Source: Agromyces cavernae (GTDB lineage: Bacteria; Actinomycetota; Actinomycetes; Actinomycetales; Microbacteriaceae). Taken from it: DNA of 64,000 nt. The position numbers were made by a program, and so were the translations under genes. The notes beneath the pieces are model-generated. The model was not told the origin of the DNA. It saw nothing but the letters and a program-made list of their open reading frames with translations, and made no database searches. The stretch lies in assembly GCF_021044935.1 (NCBI RefSeq), contig NZ_JAJNMP010000003.1:434001-498000 (forward strand). The letters run 5' to 3'. Every line of letters begins with the position of its first letter. Position 1 is the stretch's first letter. This document shows, one piece after another, positions 41,697-49,693 of the stretch.

Positions 41697-43199
41697 CTAC
41701 TCCGTGACGGCTGGAACCTCTCGGTCGGTCGACTCGTCGAGCGCGTCCTCGGCGACGCCCTCGAAGCGCGTGCCGTCGTCGTCGAGCCCGACGAGTTCGC
41801 CTGCGACGGGCGCGGGCTCGGCGTTGCGGGCGACCGCGGTTGCGGCGGCGGCGCCGGCGGCCGTGCCGCCCACGAGCGACCCGATGAGCTCGCGGATGCC
41901 GACGCCCATCGTCGAGCTGAGCATCGCATCGACCTCGGTGATGCCCGAGACGGCGTTCTTCGCGAGCTGCGACGCGCCGTCGGTCGACACGACCGTGAGC
42001 TGGTCGATGTTCGACATCGGCGCGGCGAGCTCGCGGGCGATGAGCGGCAGCGCGTCGATGAGGCGCATCTGCAGCAGCGCCTCGGACTGCTGGGCGACGG
42101 CCTCGGCGGCGGCCTTCGTCGCGGCCGCCTCGGCGGCACCCTTGGCGTGGATGGCGTCGGCCTCGGCGAGACCTTCGGCCTTCAGCGCCTCGGCCGACGC
42201 GGTGCGGGCGACGCGGTCGGCATCGGCGGCGATGCGCACGGCGTCGGCGGCCGCCTCGGCCTCGACCTTCACCTTGTAGGCCTGCGCGTCGGCGACGGCT
42301 TTGACCTCGGAGTCGAGCTCCGCCGCGCGCAGCGCGGCCTTCTTCTGCGCCGTGATCTCCTGCTGGGCCACGACCTCCTGCTGCGAGAGCGCCTCGGCGA
42401 GCGGGCGGGCCGCGGCGGCCTCGGCGGTCGCCTTGTCGGTCTCGCGCTGCAGCGCGGCCTTGCGCTGGGCGAGTTCGGCCTCGCGCTCAGCGACGGTCTG
42501 CTCGGCGGCGATGACCGCCTCGCGGGCCTCGCGCTGCGCCTCGGCCTCGGCGATCTCGGCCTGCTTTCGCACCTTCGCCTGCTCGGCGCGGCCGAGGTCG
42601 TCGATGTAGCCGTTGGTGTCGGAGATGCCCTTGATCTCGAACGAGTCGACGTCGAGGCCCTGGTTCACGAGCGATTCGCGGGCGACGCCGAGCACCGCTG
42701 CCGAGAGCTCGTCGCGGCGGTTGATGATCGTGAGCACGTCGGTCGCACCGATCGACGCCCGCAGTGAACCCGAGAGCACCTCCTGCGCGAACATGTCGAT
42801 GTTCTTGTCCTGCCCCAGGAACCGCTGCGCGGCGGCACGGATCGATGCGGCGCTGTCGCCGACCTTCACGATCGCCACGGCGTCGACGTGCACGGTGATG
42901 CCGTTGTTCGTCTGCGCCTCAGCGCGGATCTCGATCGCACGCGAGCGCAGCGAGATCTTGTGCGCCTTCTGGAAGAACGGCATGATCCAGACGCCCTGCC
43001 CGTGCACGACGCGCTGGCCCGACTCCTCGGTGTCGACGCCGTCGACGACGCGGCGGCGCGAGCGCTTGCCGGTGACGACGATCGCCTCGTCGGGCGACAC
43101 GTTGCGGTAGAGCACCTTCGCCCAGACCCACACGATGATGAGCGCGACGATGACGAGGGCGATGACGGCGAAGACTGGACTGAAGAGCAGGTCGGGCAC
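41697..43199 (-). CDS. Flotillin-like (band 7/SPFH) membrane protein
   Basis: Membrane-anchored scaffold protein (500 aa). An N-terminal membrane segment (VFAVIALVIVALIIVWVWAKVL) is followed by the SPFH domain (NVSPDEAIVVTGKRSRRRVVDG to about 200) and a long Ala/Glu/Lys/Gln-rich coiled coil (about 210-400) with AEAEAQREAREAVIAAEQTVAEREAELAQRKAAL. The C-terminal part has a hydrophobic Gly/Ala segment (ELIGSLVGGTAAGAAAATAVA) and an acidic tail. Flotillins organise membrane microdomains. The GTG at 43199 follows AGAAGGAA. Stands alone, convergent with the dehydrogenase. Confidence 0.88.
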   Translation of the reverse strand: MPDLLFSPVFAVIALVIVALIIVWVWAKVLYRNVSPDEAIVVTGKRSRRRVVDGVDTEESGQRVVHGQGVWIMPFFQKAHKISLRSRAIEIRAEAQTNNGITVHVDAVAIVKVGDSAASIRAAAQRFLGQDKNIDMFAQEVLSGSLRASIGATDVLTIINRRDELSAAVLGVARESLVNQGLDVDSFEIKGISDTNGYIDDLGRAEQAKVRKQAEIAEAEAQREAREAVIAAEQTVAEREAELAQRKAALQRETDKATAEAAAARPLAEALSQQEVVAQQEITAQKKAALRAAELDSEVKAVADAQAYKVKVEAEAAADAVRIAADADRVARTASAEALKAEGLAEADAIHAKGAAEAAATKAAAEAVAQQSEALLQMRLIDALPLIARELAAPMSNIDQLTVVSTDGASQLAKNAVSGITEVDAMLSSTMGVGIRELIGSLVGGTAAGAAAATAVARNAEPAPVAGELVGLDDDGTRFEGVAEDALDESTDREVPAVTE

Positions 43200-43302
43200 C
43201 GGGGTTCCTTCTGTGGGGGTGGAGTAGGGCTCCGTCAAGAATGGATGCCCCGCGCTCCGCGCGCAATGGATACTTCTGCATGGGCCGAGACCGATCTGGA
43301 TC

Positions 43303-43331
43303 TTGACCGGGCGGTCAATCAGTTCTACCGT
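43303..43331 (+). promoter_or_regulatory. Promoter with overlapping TetR-type operator
   Basis: TTGACC (-35, 43303-43308), 17-bp spacer, TACCGT (-10, 43326-43331) in front of the SPW-repeat gene. The -35 is one arm of a perfect palindrome TTGACC-gggc-GGTCAA (43303-43318), a site shape common for TetR-family repressors; the TetR gene at 43840 in the same direction is the obvious candidate. A GGAGGAGG Shine-Dalgarno follows. Confidence 0.65.
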
Positions 43332-43381
43332 TGAACTGTCCCCCGGACGGGGGTGCTGCCGACTCGGAGGAGGTTGGTTCG

Positions 43382-43741
43382 ATGAAGAAATGGACACGCT
43401 GGGAGGACTGGGTGGCGATCGCCGTCGGCATCGTCGTGGCCGTGTCCGCGCTGCTCATGCCCCCGATGGGGTCATCGCTCGCGCTCATGCTCACGCTCGG
43501 CGCACTGTTGATCGTCTCGGGCGTCGTGAACCTCGCGATGCCGGGCATGGTCGCCATGGAGTACGTGCAGGGGGCCCTCGGCCTGCTGCTGATCGTCTCG
43601 CCATGGATCGGCGGATACGCAGACCCGATGACCTTCGGTCCCGCCTGGATGTCGTGGATCGGTGGAGCCGTCGTCGTCATCGTCGCCGCCCTCGCCATCC
43701 GCCCGAGCATGAAGGCGCATCACGACGCGATCACGCACTGA
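43382..43741 (+). CDS. SPW-repeat membrane protein
   Basis: Small membrane protein (119 aa) with four hydrophobic segments and two W/SPW-type repeats (WEDWVAIAVGIVVAVSALL; then LLIVSPWIGGYADPMTFGPAWMSWIGGAVVVIVAALAI). The SPW family occurs widely in bacteria with no assigned function. GGAGGAGG precedes the ATG. It is followed by the TetR gene on the same strand after a 98-bp spacer holding a 16-bp tandem repeat; the last codons (AITH) are part of that repeat. Confidence 0.82.
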   Translation: MKKWTRWEDWVAIAVGIVVAVSALLMPPMGSSLALMLTLGALLIVSGVVNLAMPGMVAMEYVQGALGLLLIVSPWIGGYADPMTFGPAWMSWIGGAVVVIVAALAIRPSMKAHHDAITH

Positions 43742-43776
43742 GCCGATCACGCACTGAGCCGATCACCCACTGAGCA
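43729..43776 (+). repeat. 16-bp tandem repeat, three units
   Basis: Units GATCACGCACTGAGCC at 43729-43744 and 43745-43760, and a slightly changed third at 43761-43776. The first unit holds the last codons and stop of the SPW-repeat gene. Probably slipped-strand duplication; too short and regular for a CRISPR. Confidence 0.85.
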
Positions 43777-43839
43777 CCGATCCGATCACGGGGCGGGCGC
43801 GCACGCGTCCGCCCCCCTTCCCGTTCGAGAGAGCAGGCC

Positions 43840-44421
43840 ATGACCGAACCGCCGGGCACTCGCGAGCGCATCCTCGACGCTGCGGAGCGCCTCTTCGCCG
43901 AGCGCGGCTTCGACGCCACGCCGACCTCGAGCATCGCCGCGGCGGCCGGGGTGCCGAAGGGGCTGCTGTTCTACTACTTCCCGACGAAGCACGACCTGCT
44001 GCGCGCGCTGGTGTCCGAGCGACTCGACCTCGGGCCCATCGACGCGAACGCCCTCGTCGAGCCGGGCGACCCCGTCGGCGCCCTGCTCAACCTCTCGAAG
44101 GCCCTCTCCGACATCCAGGCCGAGTCGGCGGTGCTCGGCGTCATCGTCTGGCGCGAACAGCGCACGCACCCCGATGTGCGGGCGAAGCTTCGCGAGTATC
44201 GACAGCAGGTGCAGGGCATCGTCGAGCGGGTGCTGCGCGGCAGCGTGCTCGCCCCGATCGCCGCGCGTGCGCTGCACGCGGCCGCCGCCGCCTGGGTGGC
44301 GATCCTGTCGATCCGGCCGCATGCCGACCACGGGGAGTCAGGCGAAGACGCCGGAATCGACCTTCGGGCGCTCGCCGAGCTCATCTGCGCCGGGCTCGAC
44401 GCCTCGGCCGCGCCCGCGTGA
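43840..44421 (+). CDS. TetR/AcrR family transcriptional regulator
   Basis: Regulator of 193 aa. The HTH is RERILDAAERLFAERGFDATPTSSIAAAAGVPKGLLFYYFPTKHDLLRAL; the C-terminal domain is helical (TPDVRAKLREYRQQVQGIVERVL-type sequence). It is the second gene after the SPW-repeat protein and probably represses the shared promoter through the TTGACC/GGTCAA palindrome. Its 3' end overlaps the convergent PQ-loop gene by 84 bp. Confidence 0.88.
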   Translation: MTEPPGTRERILDAAERLFAERGFDATPTSSIAAAAGVPKGLLFYYFPTKHDLLRALVSERLDLGPIDANALVEPGDPVGALLNLSKALSDIQAESAVLGVIVWREQRTHPDVRAKLREYRQQVQGIVERVLRGSVLAPIAARALHAAAAAWVAILSIRPHADHGESGEDAGIDLRALAELICAGLDASAAPA

Positions 44422-44745
44422 CTGCGGGGCGTCGCCCCGCGAGGCGTCGCCCCGCGAACCGCGGCCCCGCGAATCGTTGCCCGTCGAGGCGCGACGCGCC
44501 CGCACGCACAGTACGAGCATGATGCCGCACGAGACGAGGTAGAACGTGTGCAGCGCCCAGATCGGCCCGAACGGCAGGCTGAACACGTACAGCGAGTAGG
44601 CCACGTTCGCTGCGTTGATCATCAGCAAGCTCGACAGGCTGTACGACGAGACATCCCGCGTGCGCAGCGCCTTGCGCAGCATCGGCAGATTGCTGACCGC
44701 GAAGACCACGGTCGAGATCGTGCCGGCGAGGATCGGGATGTCCAT
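44338..44745 (-). CDS. PQ-loop/SemiSWEET-like small membrane protein
   Basis: Membrane protein (135 aa). The folded part has three hydrophobic segments, the first (IPILAGTISTVVFAVSNLPMLRKALRTRDVSSYSLSSLLMINAANVAYSLYVF) resembling the PQ-loop and SemiSWEET sugar transporters, where the proline motif sits in the first helix. The C-terminal 45 residues are an Arg/Gly/Ser/Asp-rich, probably unstructured tail that overlaps the TetR gene antisense. The ATG at 44745 lies 7 nt after a TAGCGT -10 (44753-44758 on the minus strand). Assignment to SemiSWEET is tentative. Confidence 0.65.
   Translation of the reverse strand: MDIPILAGTISTVVFAVSNLPMLRKALRTRDVSSYSLSSLLMINAANVAYSLYVFSLPFGPIWALHTFYLVSCGIMLVLCVRARRASTGNDSRGRGSRGDASRGDAPQSRGRGRGVEPGADELGERPKVDSGVFA
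44428..44472. repeat. 15-bp minisatellite, three units
   Basis: Two identical 15-bp units GGCGTCGCCCCGCGA (44428-44457) and a degenerate third to 44472. On the minus strand they encode the Ser-Arg-Gly-Asp-Ala repeats in the tail of the PQ-loop protein. Confidence 0.8.
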
Positions 44746-44752
44746 GACCAGA

Positions 44753-44758
44753 ACGCTA
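44753..44758 (-). promoter_or_regulatory. -10 box of leaderless PQ-loop gene promoter
   Basis: TAGCGT on the minus strand, 7 nt before the ATG at 44745. Confidence 0.45.
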
Positions 44759-44825
44759 GGCGCGACATCCGATCGCCCGCGTCGGCCGAACCGCGCATCT
44801 TGGTCGGCCGGCCGCATGGGTAGAT

Positions 44826-45212
44826 CTATGTAGACGCGCCTGCGGGTGGGCGTCGCTTCTTGTCGAGCTGGGCGTCGATCTGCGACATCCGATCGGTGAT
44901 GATGCGGCGCAGCAGGTCATCGGGCACCGGATGTTCCGCAGTGAACTGCAACGCGCCCGGCGACCAGTCGAAATCGTCGAGGTCGGCGGCGAGGCCGGGC
45001 AGCACCTGCCCGCTGAACGGGTAGAGGCCGAGGTGCGCCTTCGCCTCCAGCACGGCGACGAGGCCCTTGCCGCGATAGAGCAGCGCCGGCATGCCGTAGC
45101 TCTCACCCTCGGTGGCGTCGGGCGCGAGCTCGCGAGCCACGGTGATGACGTGTTCGAGCGCCGTGCGGTTCTCGCCCTCGCGCGCGGCCAGGTAGTCGGT
45201 GACGATGCCCAT
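44826..45212 (-). CDS. DUF1801-type (YdhG-like) protein
   Basis: Small soluble protein (128 aa) resembling the DUF1801/YdhG iron-chaperone-like family: VITVARELAPDATEGESYGMPALLYRGKGLVAVLEAKAHLGLYPFSGQVLPGLAADLDDFDWSPGALQFTAEHPVPDDLLRRII. The GESYGMPALLYRGKGLV segment and the ALQF(T/P) segment are the recognisable parts. The ATG at 45212 has an AGGA at proper spacing; 45221 is an alternative. Function unknown. Confidence 0.75.
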   Translation of the reverse strand: MGIVTDYLAAREGENRTALEHVITVARELAPDATEGESYGMPALLYRGKGLVAVLEAKAHLGLYPFSGQVLPGLAADLDDFDWSPGALQFTAEHPVPDDLLRRIITDRMSQIDAQLDKKRRPPAGAST

Positions 45213-45235
45213 GGCGGGCATCCTACTCGCGGGGC

Positions 45236-45241
45236 TATCCT
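45236..45241 (+). promoter_or_regulatory. -10 box of leaderless acylphosphatase promoter
   Basis: TATCCT, 6 nt before the ATG at 45248; no Shine-Dalgarno in between. Confidence 0.45.
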
Positions 45242-45247
45242 CGCCAC

Positions 45248-45520
45248 ATGGTCGTCCGAGTGCGCGTGACCGTGCAGGGTGCGGTGCACGGCGTGGGGTT
45301 CAGGTTCGGCACCCGTGTCGAGGCGCAGCGACTCGGCGTGGCCGGCTGGGTGCGCAATCGATCGGATGGCGCGCTCGAGGCCGAGGTCGAAGGCGAGGCC
45401 TCGGCGGTCGATGCGATGCTGGCGTGGTTCGACGAGGGGCCGCCCGGAGCCAGTGTCACGATGCTCACGACCACCGACCTCGAGCCGACGGGCGAACCGG
45501 GGTTCCACATCAGGTCGTGA
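45248..45520 (+). CDS. acyP: Acylphosphatase
   Basis: Small enzyme (90 aa) that hydrolyses acyl phosphates such as acetyl- or carbamoyl-phosphate. The signature VQGAVHGVGFRFGTRVEAQRLGVAGWVRN contains the catalytic arginine (Arg19) and asparagine (Asn37); length matches the family. It is flanked by a TATCCT -10 box close to the start, so the transcript is likely leaderless. Confidence 0.92.
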   Translation: MVVRVRVTVQGAVHGVGFRFGTRVEAQRLGVAGWVRNRSDGALEAEVEGEASAVDAMLAWFDEGPPGASVTMLTTTDLEPTGEPGFHIRS

Positions 45521-45535
45521 GGGTCGTGAGCCCGC

Positions 45536-47158
45536 TTAGACGAGCCCGTTCTCGTAGGCGTACGCCGTGGCCGCCGCCCGAGTCGAGAGGCTGAGCTTGC
45601 CGAAGATGTTGCTGACGTGACGCGCGACGGTCTTCTCGCTGAGTGAGAGACGTTCGCCGATCGCGCGGTTGGTGAGCCCGGTCGAGACGAGGCGCAGCAC
45701 CTCGACCTCGCGCGGCGTGAGCACCCCGGCGCGGCGATCTCCGATCAGGTCCTCGAGCTCAGCGAGCGCAGGGTTCGCGCCCAGCGAGGCGAACACACCA
45801 CGCGCCCCGTCGAGTTCTGCGCGCCCCTGATCTGCCTCGCCCAGCGCTCCGAGAGCACGACCGACGAGCACCCTTCCGCGGGCGGTCTCGTAGGGGACGC
45901 CGAGCGCGCGCCACCCCTCGACCGAGGCGCGCGCCGATACGAGTGCCCCGGCTGCGTCGCCCTCGGCGAACCTGACCTGCGCGTCGGCGAAGGCGATCGC
46001 GGCGGACAGCATCGGAGTCGGGATGGGGCCTCCGAGCGTCGTCAGTTCACGGAGTGTTCGCCGCGCCGCTCCCGGGTCCCCTGCGGTGACCTCGATCTCG
46101 ACGACGGCAGGAAGGAGGGAGCGCCGAGTGAACACGTCTGCCGCGGACGCGCTTCGCAGGATCTCCTCGCGCGCCCGCGTACCCTTCCCCTGCGCGAGGT
46201 GGAGGAGCGCGAGCCCCGGCTGCGGGTCCCAAACGGTCTCACCGGCCCGCCGGTACGACTCCTCGGCGGCGTGCGTCGCTCCGCGAAGTCGCTGGACCTC
46301 TCCGTGGTAATACGGCGCCCCGAACACCGCTCGATAGTCGCCCGCCCGCAATCGCGACATCGCCAGGTCAGCGGCCGAAGAGGCCTCGGACCACGCGCCC
46401 TGCAGGACGAGGAGCGAGGATCGAAGCGCGTACCGTTGGCCGCTGTACGTGACGAGGTCGGGCTGTTGCCGACACCAGTCATCCAGTGCTCTGGACCACG
46501 CCACGGCGCGGTCGAAGTCGAATCCCATGAGTGCCGTGACGACTACGGTACAGAGGATGACCCCTGACGGGATCGGCCCGACGTCACCGCGGGCGACGGC
46601 CTCGACTGCGGCGTCGAAGCACGCGAACGCGGGGGCGTCCTCGCCCATCTCGACGAGGCAATTCCCTCGGCTGAACACGGCGATGGCAGCCAGCTCACCA
46701 TCACCGAATCGCTCTGCAATGGCCTCGATCTCGCGGAAACGCTCTGCGGCGCCGCTCGGATCACCGCTGGCGAGTTGTGCGATCGCGGGCGGCACGCGGA
46801 CGAGTCCGGTGACGGAACTCGGATGCTCGACGCCCTCCGCGAGACGAATGCCGCGCGGCAACCACTCGACGTAGTGCGCCATGTCCCCGAGCTCGATCAA
46901 GTAAAGCGCGAGCCAAGCGGCCGTCCTCGCAGCCCCCTCGAGATCGTGACTCGCGACGGATACGGAGTGCGCGCGAGTCAATGCGTCGACTGCCGCCCCA
47001 GCCTCACCACGCAGGAACGCCGCCGTCGCGAGCAACTCCAGATCTGTCGCGGCCAGTCCGCTCGAAGCGTCAGCGGTGGCGAGCTGCTCGTACGCCTCAG
47101 CCCAGCGCCGATCGGCCGCGGCCGCGCGGCCCGCGTCGAGTGCGCTGGACGAGGTCAT
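45536..47158 (-). CDS. LuxR family transcriptional regulator with helical repeat region
   Basis: Regulator of 540 aa. The bulk (about 1-460) is made of tetratricopeptide-like helical pairs (for example AAADRRWAEAYEQLATADASSGLAATDLELLATAAFLRGEAGAAVDALTRAH and ARRTLRELTTLGG). The C-terminal LuxR-type HTH is LTPREVEVLRLVSTGLTNRAIGERLSLSEKTVARHVSNIFGKLSLSTRAAATAYAYENGLV. No ATPase or REC domain is visible, so its input is unknown; the TPR region may bind a partner or a small molecule. A GGGGGAG precedes the ATG at 47158, and the gene is divergent from the alpha/beta hydrolase. Confidence 0.88.
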   Translation of the reverse strand: MTSSSALDAGRAAAADRRWAEAYEQLATADASSGLAATDLELLATAAFLRGEAGAAVDALTRAHSVSVASHDLEGAARTAAWLALYLIELGDMAHYVEWLPRGIRLAEGVEHPSSVTGLVRVPPAIAQLASGDPSGAAERFREIEAIAERFGDGELAAIAVFSRGNCLVEMGEDAPAFACFDAAVEAVARGDVGPIPSGVILCTVVVTALMGFDFDRAVAWSRALDDWCRQQPDLVTYSGQRYALRSSLLVLQGAWSEASSAADLAMSRLRAGDYRAVFGAPYYHGEVQRLRGATHAAEESYRRAGETVWDPQPGLALLHLAQGKGTRAREEILRSASAADVFTRRSLLPAVVEIEVTAGDPGAARRTLRELTTLGGPIPTPMLSAAIAFADAQVRFAEGDAAGALVSARASVEGWRALGVPYETARGRVLVGRALGALGEADQGRAELDGARGVFASLGANPALAELEDLIGDRRAGVLTPREVEVLRLVSTGLTNRAIGERLSLSEKTVARHVSNIFGKLSLSTRAAATAYAYENGLV

Positions 47159-47334
47159 GTCGCTCCCCCGCCGGTCGCTCCCAGTGGCAGGTCGGCGCCG
47201 GCGCTCGTGCGGGAACGGTACCGCCGATTCGTCGGGCTCCGCAAGGCCCGGCCTCCGCGAGGCCTGCAGGAGGGCGACGGGACGATGCGCGCGAGAGCAA
47301 GCAGGGGCGCGGCCCGCGGGAGTACGATCGCGAC

Positions 47335-48126
47335 ATGGAGACGGTGCGCGTCGACGCCATCGATGTCGCGTACCGGCGCAGCGGAGCCGGCACCCCGATC
47401 GTGCTCCTGCACAGCGCGTTCGGCGACTCGTGCGACTGGGCGAGCGACATCGTGGCACTCGGAACCGACCACGAGGTCGTCGCCTGGGACGCTCCCGGGT
47501 GCGGTGCGTCGAGCGATGTGCCGGCGGGCTGGACGGATCGGGATTGGTCCGATGCGCTCGCCGGGTTCATCACCGGACTCGGCCTCGACCGCCCGGTCGT
47601 GTGCGGCCTCTCGCTCGGGTCGGTCATGGCGCTGCTCCTCGCCCGCGACCATCCCCGCGCGCTGCGGGCCCTCGTGCTCGCCGGGGCGTACGCCGGCTGG
47701 GCGGGCTCGCTCTCGGCCGCCGAATTCGATCGCCGCGTGGCCTCGGTCGAGGCGACCATCGACCGCCCGCCCGCGGACTGGGCCGATGCCTTCCTCGAGT
47801 CGGTGTTCCCGCCGGATGTCTCGGCTGAGCGGGTGGCAGCCGCCCGAGCGTCACTGCTCGCGTGGCGCCCGGCGACGACGAGGGTGCTGCTCTCCTCGCT
47901 GGTCTCCCTCGACCTCCGGCCCGCGCTGCCGCACATCGACGTCCCGACGCTCGTCGTGCGCGGGGAGGCCGACCAGCGAAGTCCGTGGCGCGCAGCCCTC
48001 GCGATCGCGAGCACGATCCCACACGCGCGGTTCGTCGAGTTGCCGGGCCTGGGCCACGACTGCACGGGGCCGGGGTTCGACGTGCTGGTCCGCGACTTCG
48101 TCGCGCGCCTCCCGGCAGCGGCCTGA
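47335..48126 (+). CDS. Alpha/beta-fold hydrolase
   Basis: Serine hydrolase (263 aa). The nucleophile elbow is CGLSLGSV; the oxyanion region is LLHSAFGDSCDW; the triad acid is probably in VVRGEADQRSP and the histidine in LPGLGHDCTGPG. A core of HGxP/G-type motifs places it among hydrolases of the MhpC/DhlA-type family. It is divergent from the LuxR regulator, with GGGAG in front of the start. Substrate unknown. Confidence 0.86.
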   Translation: METVRVDAIDVAYRRSGAGTPIVLLHSAFGDSCDWASDIVALGTDHEVVAWDAPGCGASSDVPAGWTDRDWSDALAGFITGLGLDRPVVCGLSLGSVMALLLARDHPRALRALVLAGAYAGWAGSLSAAEFDRRVASVEATIDRPPADWADAFLESVFPPDVSAERVAAARASLLAWRPATTRVLLSSLVSLDLRPALPHIDVPTLVVRGEADQRSPWRAALAIASTIPHARFVELPGLGHDCTGPGFDVLVRDFVARLPAAA

Positions 48127-48149
48127 GGCTCGGCCCTGACGACGAACGA

Positions 48150-48183
48150 CGAAGGGCCCGCCGGCGAACCGGCGAGCCCTTCG
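48150..48183. terminator. Bidirectional terminator downstream of rplA
   Basis: Stem CGAAGGGC (48150-48157) / GCCCTTCG (48176-48183) with an inner GCCGG-cgaa-CCGGC hairpin (48160-48173) and a 2x2 internal mismatch. Sits between the convergent hydrolase and rplA genes. Confidence 0.85.
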
Positions 48184-48200
48184 TGCAGTCGGCGTCGCGA

Positions 48201-48890
48201 CTAGATGGCGTTGACGTCCAGCGGGATGCCGGGGCCGAACGTGGTCGACACGGCGCCCTTCTGGATGTAGCGGCCCTTGGCGCTCGACGGCTTGAGACGC
48301 ACGACCTCTTCGAGTGCGGCCTTCGTGTTCTCCTCGAGCTGCTCGCTCGAGAACGACGCCTTGCCGACGACGAAGTGCACGTTGGCGTGCTTGTCGACGC
48401 GGAACTCGATCTTGCCGCCCTTGATGTCGGAGACGGCCTGGCCCACGTTCGGGGTCACCGTGCCGGTCTTCGGGTTCGGCATGAGGCCACGGGGGCCGAG
48501 CACCTTGCCGAGACGGCCGACCTGGCCCATGAGCTCGGGGGTCGAGACGGCCGAGTCGAACGCGGTGTAGCCGCCGGCGACCTTCTCGATGAGCTCGGCG
48601 CCGCCGACCTCGTCGGCGCCGGCTGCGATCGCGGCCTCGGCCGCGGGGCCCGTCGCGAACACGATGACCCGGGCGGTCTTGCCGGTGCCGTGCGGGAGGA
48701 TGACGGTGCCGCGCACCATCTGGTCGGCCTTGCGCGGGTCGACACCGAGCTTCAGCGCCACCTCGACGGTGGAGTCGAACTTCGCCGAGCCGGTCTCCTT
48801 GGCGAGGGCGACGGCCTCGCTCGGGGTGTAGTACTTGCCGGCCTCGATCTTCTCGGCCGCGGCCCGGTAGGCCTTGGACTTCTGTGCCAT
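48201..48890 (-). CDS. rplA: 50S ribosomal protein L1
   Basis: Full-length L1 (229 aa) with the expected domain arrangement: [65 protein letters not shown], then the conserved [18 protein letters not shown], and [34 protein letters not shown]. It binds 23S rRNA at the L1 stalk and commonly represses its own operon. It follows rplK on the same strand with a 146-bp spacer. Confidence 0.98.
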   Translation of the reverse strand: MAQKSKAYRAAAEKIEAGKYYTPSEAVALAKETGSAKFDSTVEVALKLGVDPRKADQMVRGTVILPHGTGKTARVIVFATGPAAEAAIAAGADEVGGAELIEKVAGGYTAFDSAVSTPELMGQVGRLGKVLGPRGLMPNPKTGTVTPNVGQAVSDIKGGKIEFRVDKHANVHFVVGKASFSSEQLEENTKAALEEVVRLKPSSAKGRYIQKGAVSTTFGPGIPLDVNAI

Positions 48891-48960
48891 GTTGGTTCTC
48901 CTTGAGAGAGTGTGGTCATCTGCGCCTGGCGGGCGCTGCCACGAGTGTGAGTTCTGAAGA

Positions 48961-49025
48961 TGGATGCCTCAGCCGAAGCATCCACCAGCCGGTTTCGAGA
49001 CGGCGCTGCGCGCCTCCCCAACCAG
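48961..49025. repeat. Hairpin and dispersed repeat copy 6 between rplK and rplA
   Basis: A 7-bp hairpin TGGATGC/GCATCCA (48961-48967, 48978-48984) is followed by a degenerate element GGTTTCGAGACGGCGC ... GCGCGCCTCCCCAACC (48991-49023), a member of the dispersed palindrome family. It occupies most of the rplK-rplA spacer. Confidence 0.75.
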
Positions 49026-49036
49026 CGGAAGCGGCC

Positions 49037-49465
49037 TTATTCGACCGTGATGCCCATCGAGCGAGCGGTGCCCGCGATGATCTTCGACGCGGCGTCGATG
49101 TCGTTCGCGTTGAGGTCGACCATCTTCTGCTCGGCGATCGCGCGGACCTGGTCCTGCGTGAGCTTGCCGACCTTGGTGGTGTGCGGGACGCCCGAGCCCT
49201 TGGCGACGCCGGCGGCCTTCTTGATGAGCTCGGCGGCGGGCGGGGTCTTCAGGATGAAGGTGAACGAGCGGTCTTCGTAGACCGTGATCTCGACGGGGAT
49301 CACATTGCCGCGCTGCGACTCGGTCGCCGCGTTGTAGGCCTTGCAGAACTCCATGATGTTCACGCCGTGCTGACCCAGCGCCGGACCGATGGGCGGTGCG
49401 GGGTTGGCGGCGCCGGCGTTGATCTGAAGCTTGATCAGACCAGTGACCTTCTTCTTCGGTGCCAT
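49037..49465 (-). CDS. rplK: 50S ribosomal protein L11
   Basis: L11 (142 aa) with the typical N-terminus [46 protein letters not shown] and C-terminal RNA-binding domain ending [12 protein letters not shown]. It forms the base of the GTPase-associated centre. The ATG at 49465 is preceded by GAAAGAGAGAAAT, and a long leader with a repeat lies between it and nusG. Confidence 0.98.
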   Translation of the reverse strand: MAPKKKVTGLIKLQINAGAANPAPPIGPALGQHGVNIMEFCKAYNAATESQRGNVIPVEITVYEDRSFTFILKTPPAAELIKKAAGVAKGSGVPHTTKVGKLTQDQVRAIAEQKMVDLNANDIDAASKIIAGTARSMGITVE

Positions 49466-49568
49466 GATTTCTCTCTTTCTGTTCGAACGCCCGCTCCTCG
49501 AACTCGTCGAAGGGCGGGGCACTCTCCCGCAGGCCCGGCGGATCCGGGATGCGGTGGTCGGGGGGGTC

Positions 49569-49582
49569 GTGCGCGAGCGCAC
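49569..49582 (-). promoter_or_regulatory. Hairpin in rplK leader
   Basis: Perfect GTGCGC-ga-GCGCAC palindrome in the leader of rplK. A TATCAT -10-like box on the minus strand at 49592-49597 could give a transcript that starts just upstream of it, without a good -35. L1 autoregulation of rplK-rplA through leader RNA is known in other bacteria; here it is only possible. Confidence 0.35.
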
Positions 49583-49604
49583 AACCTGTCAATGATAACG
49601 GAAA

Positions 49605-49686
49605 GTCGCCGGTCGAGTAGCGAAGCGTATCGAGACCCGGTGCGAGGGTCTCGATACAGCGCTGGCGCGCCTACTCGACCGGCGAC
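49605..49686. repeat. Dispersed palindromic repeat, copy 7
   Basis: Perfect 16-bp outer arms (49605-49620 and 49671-49686) around GTATCGAGACCC and GGGTCTCGATAC inner arms. It separates nusG from rplK in the ribosomal operon and could act as a hairpin between cistrons or an attenuator. Confidence 0.9.
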
Positions 49687-49693
49687 AGAGTTT

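Noticed and set aside
43729..43776. Possible CRISPR array
   Set aside because: Direct 16-bp units without spacers and no cas genes.
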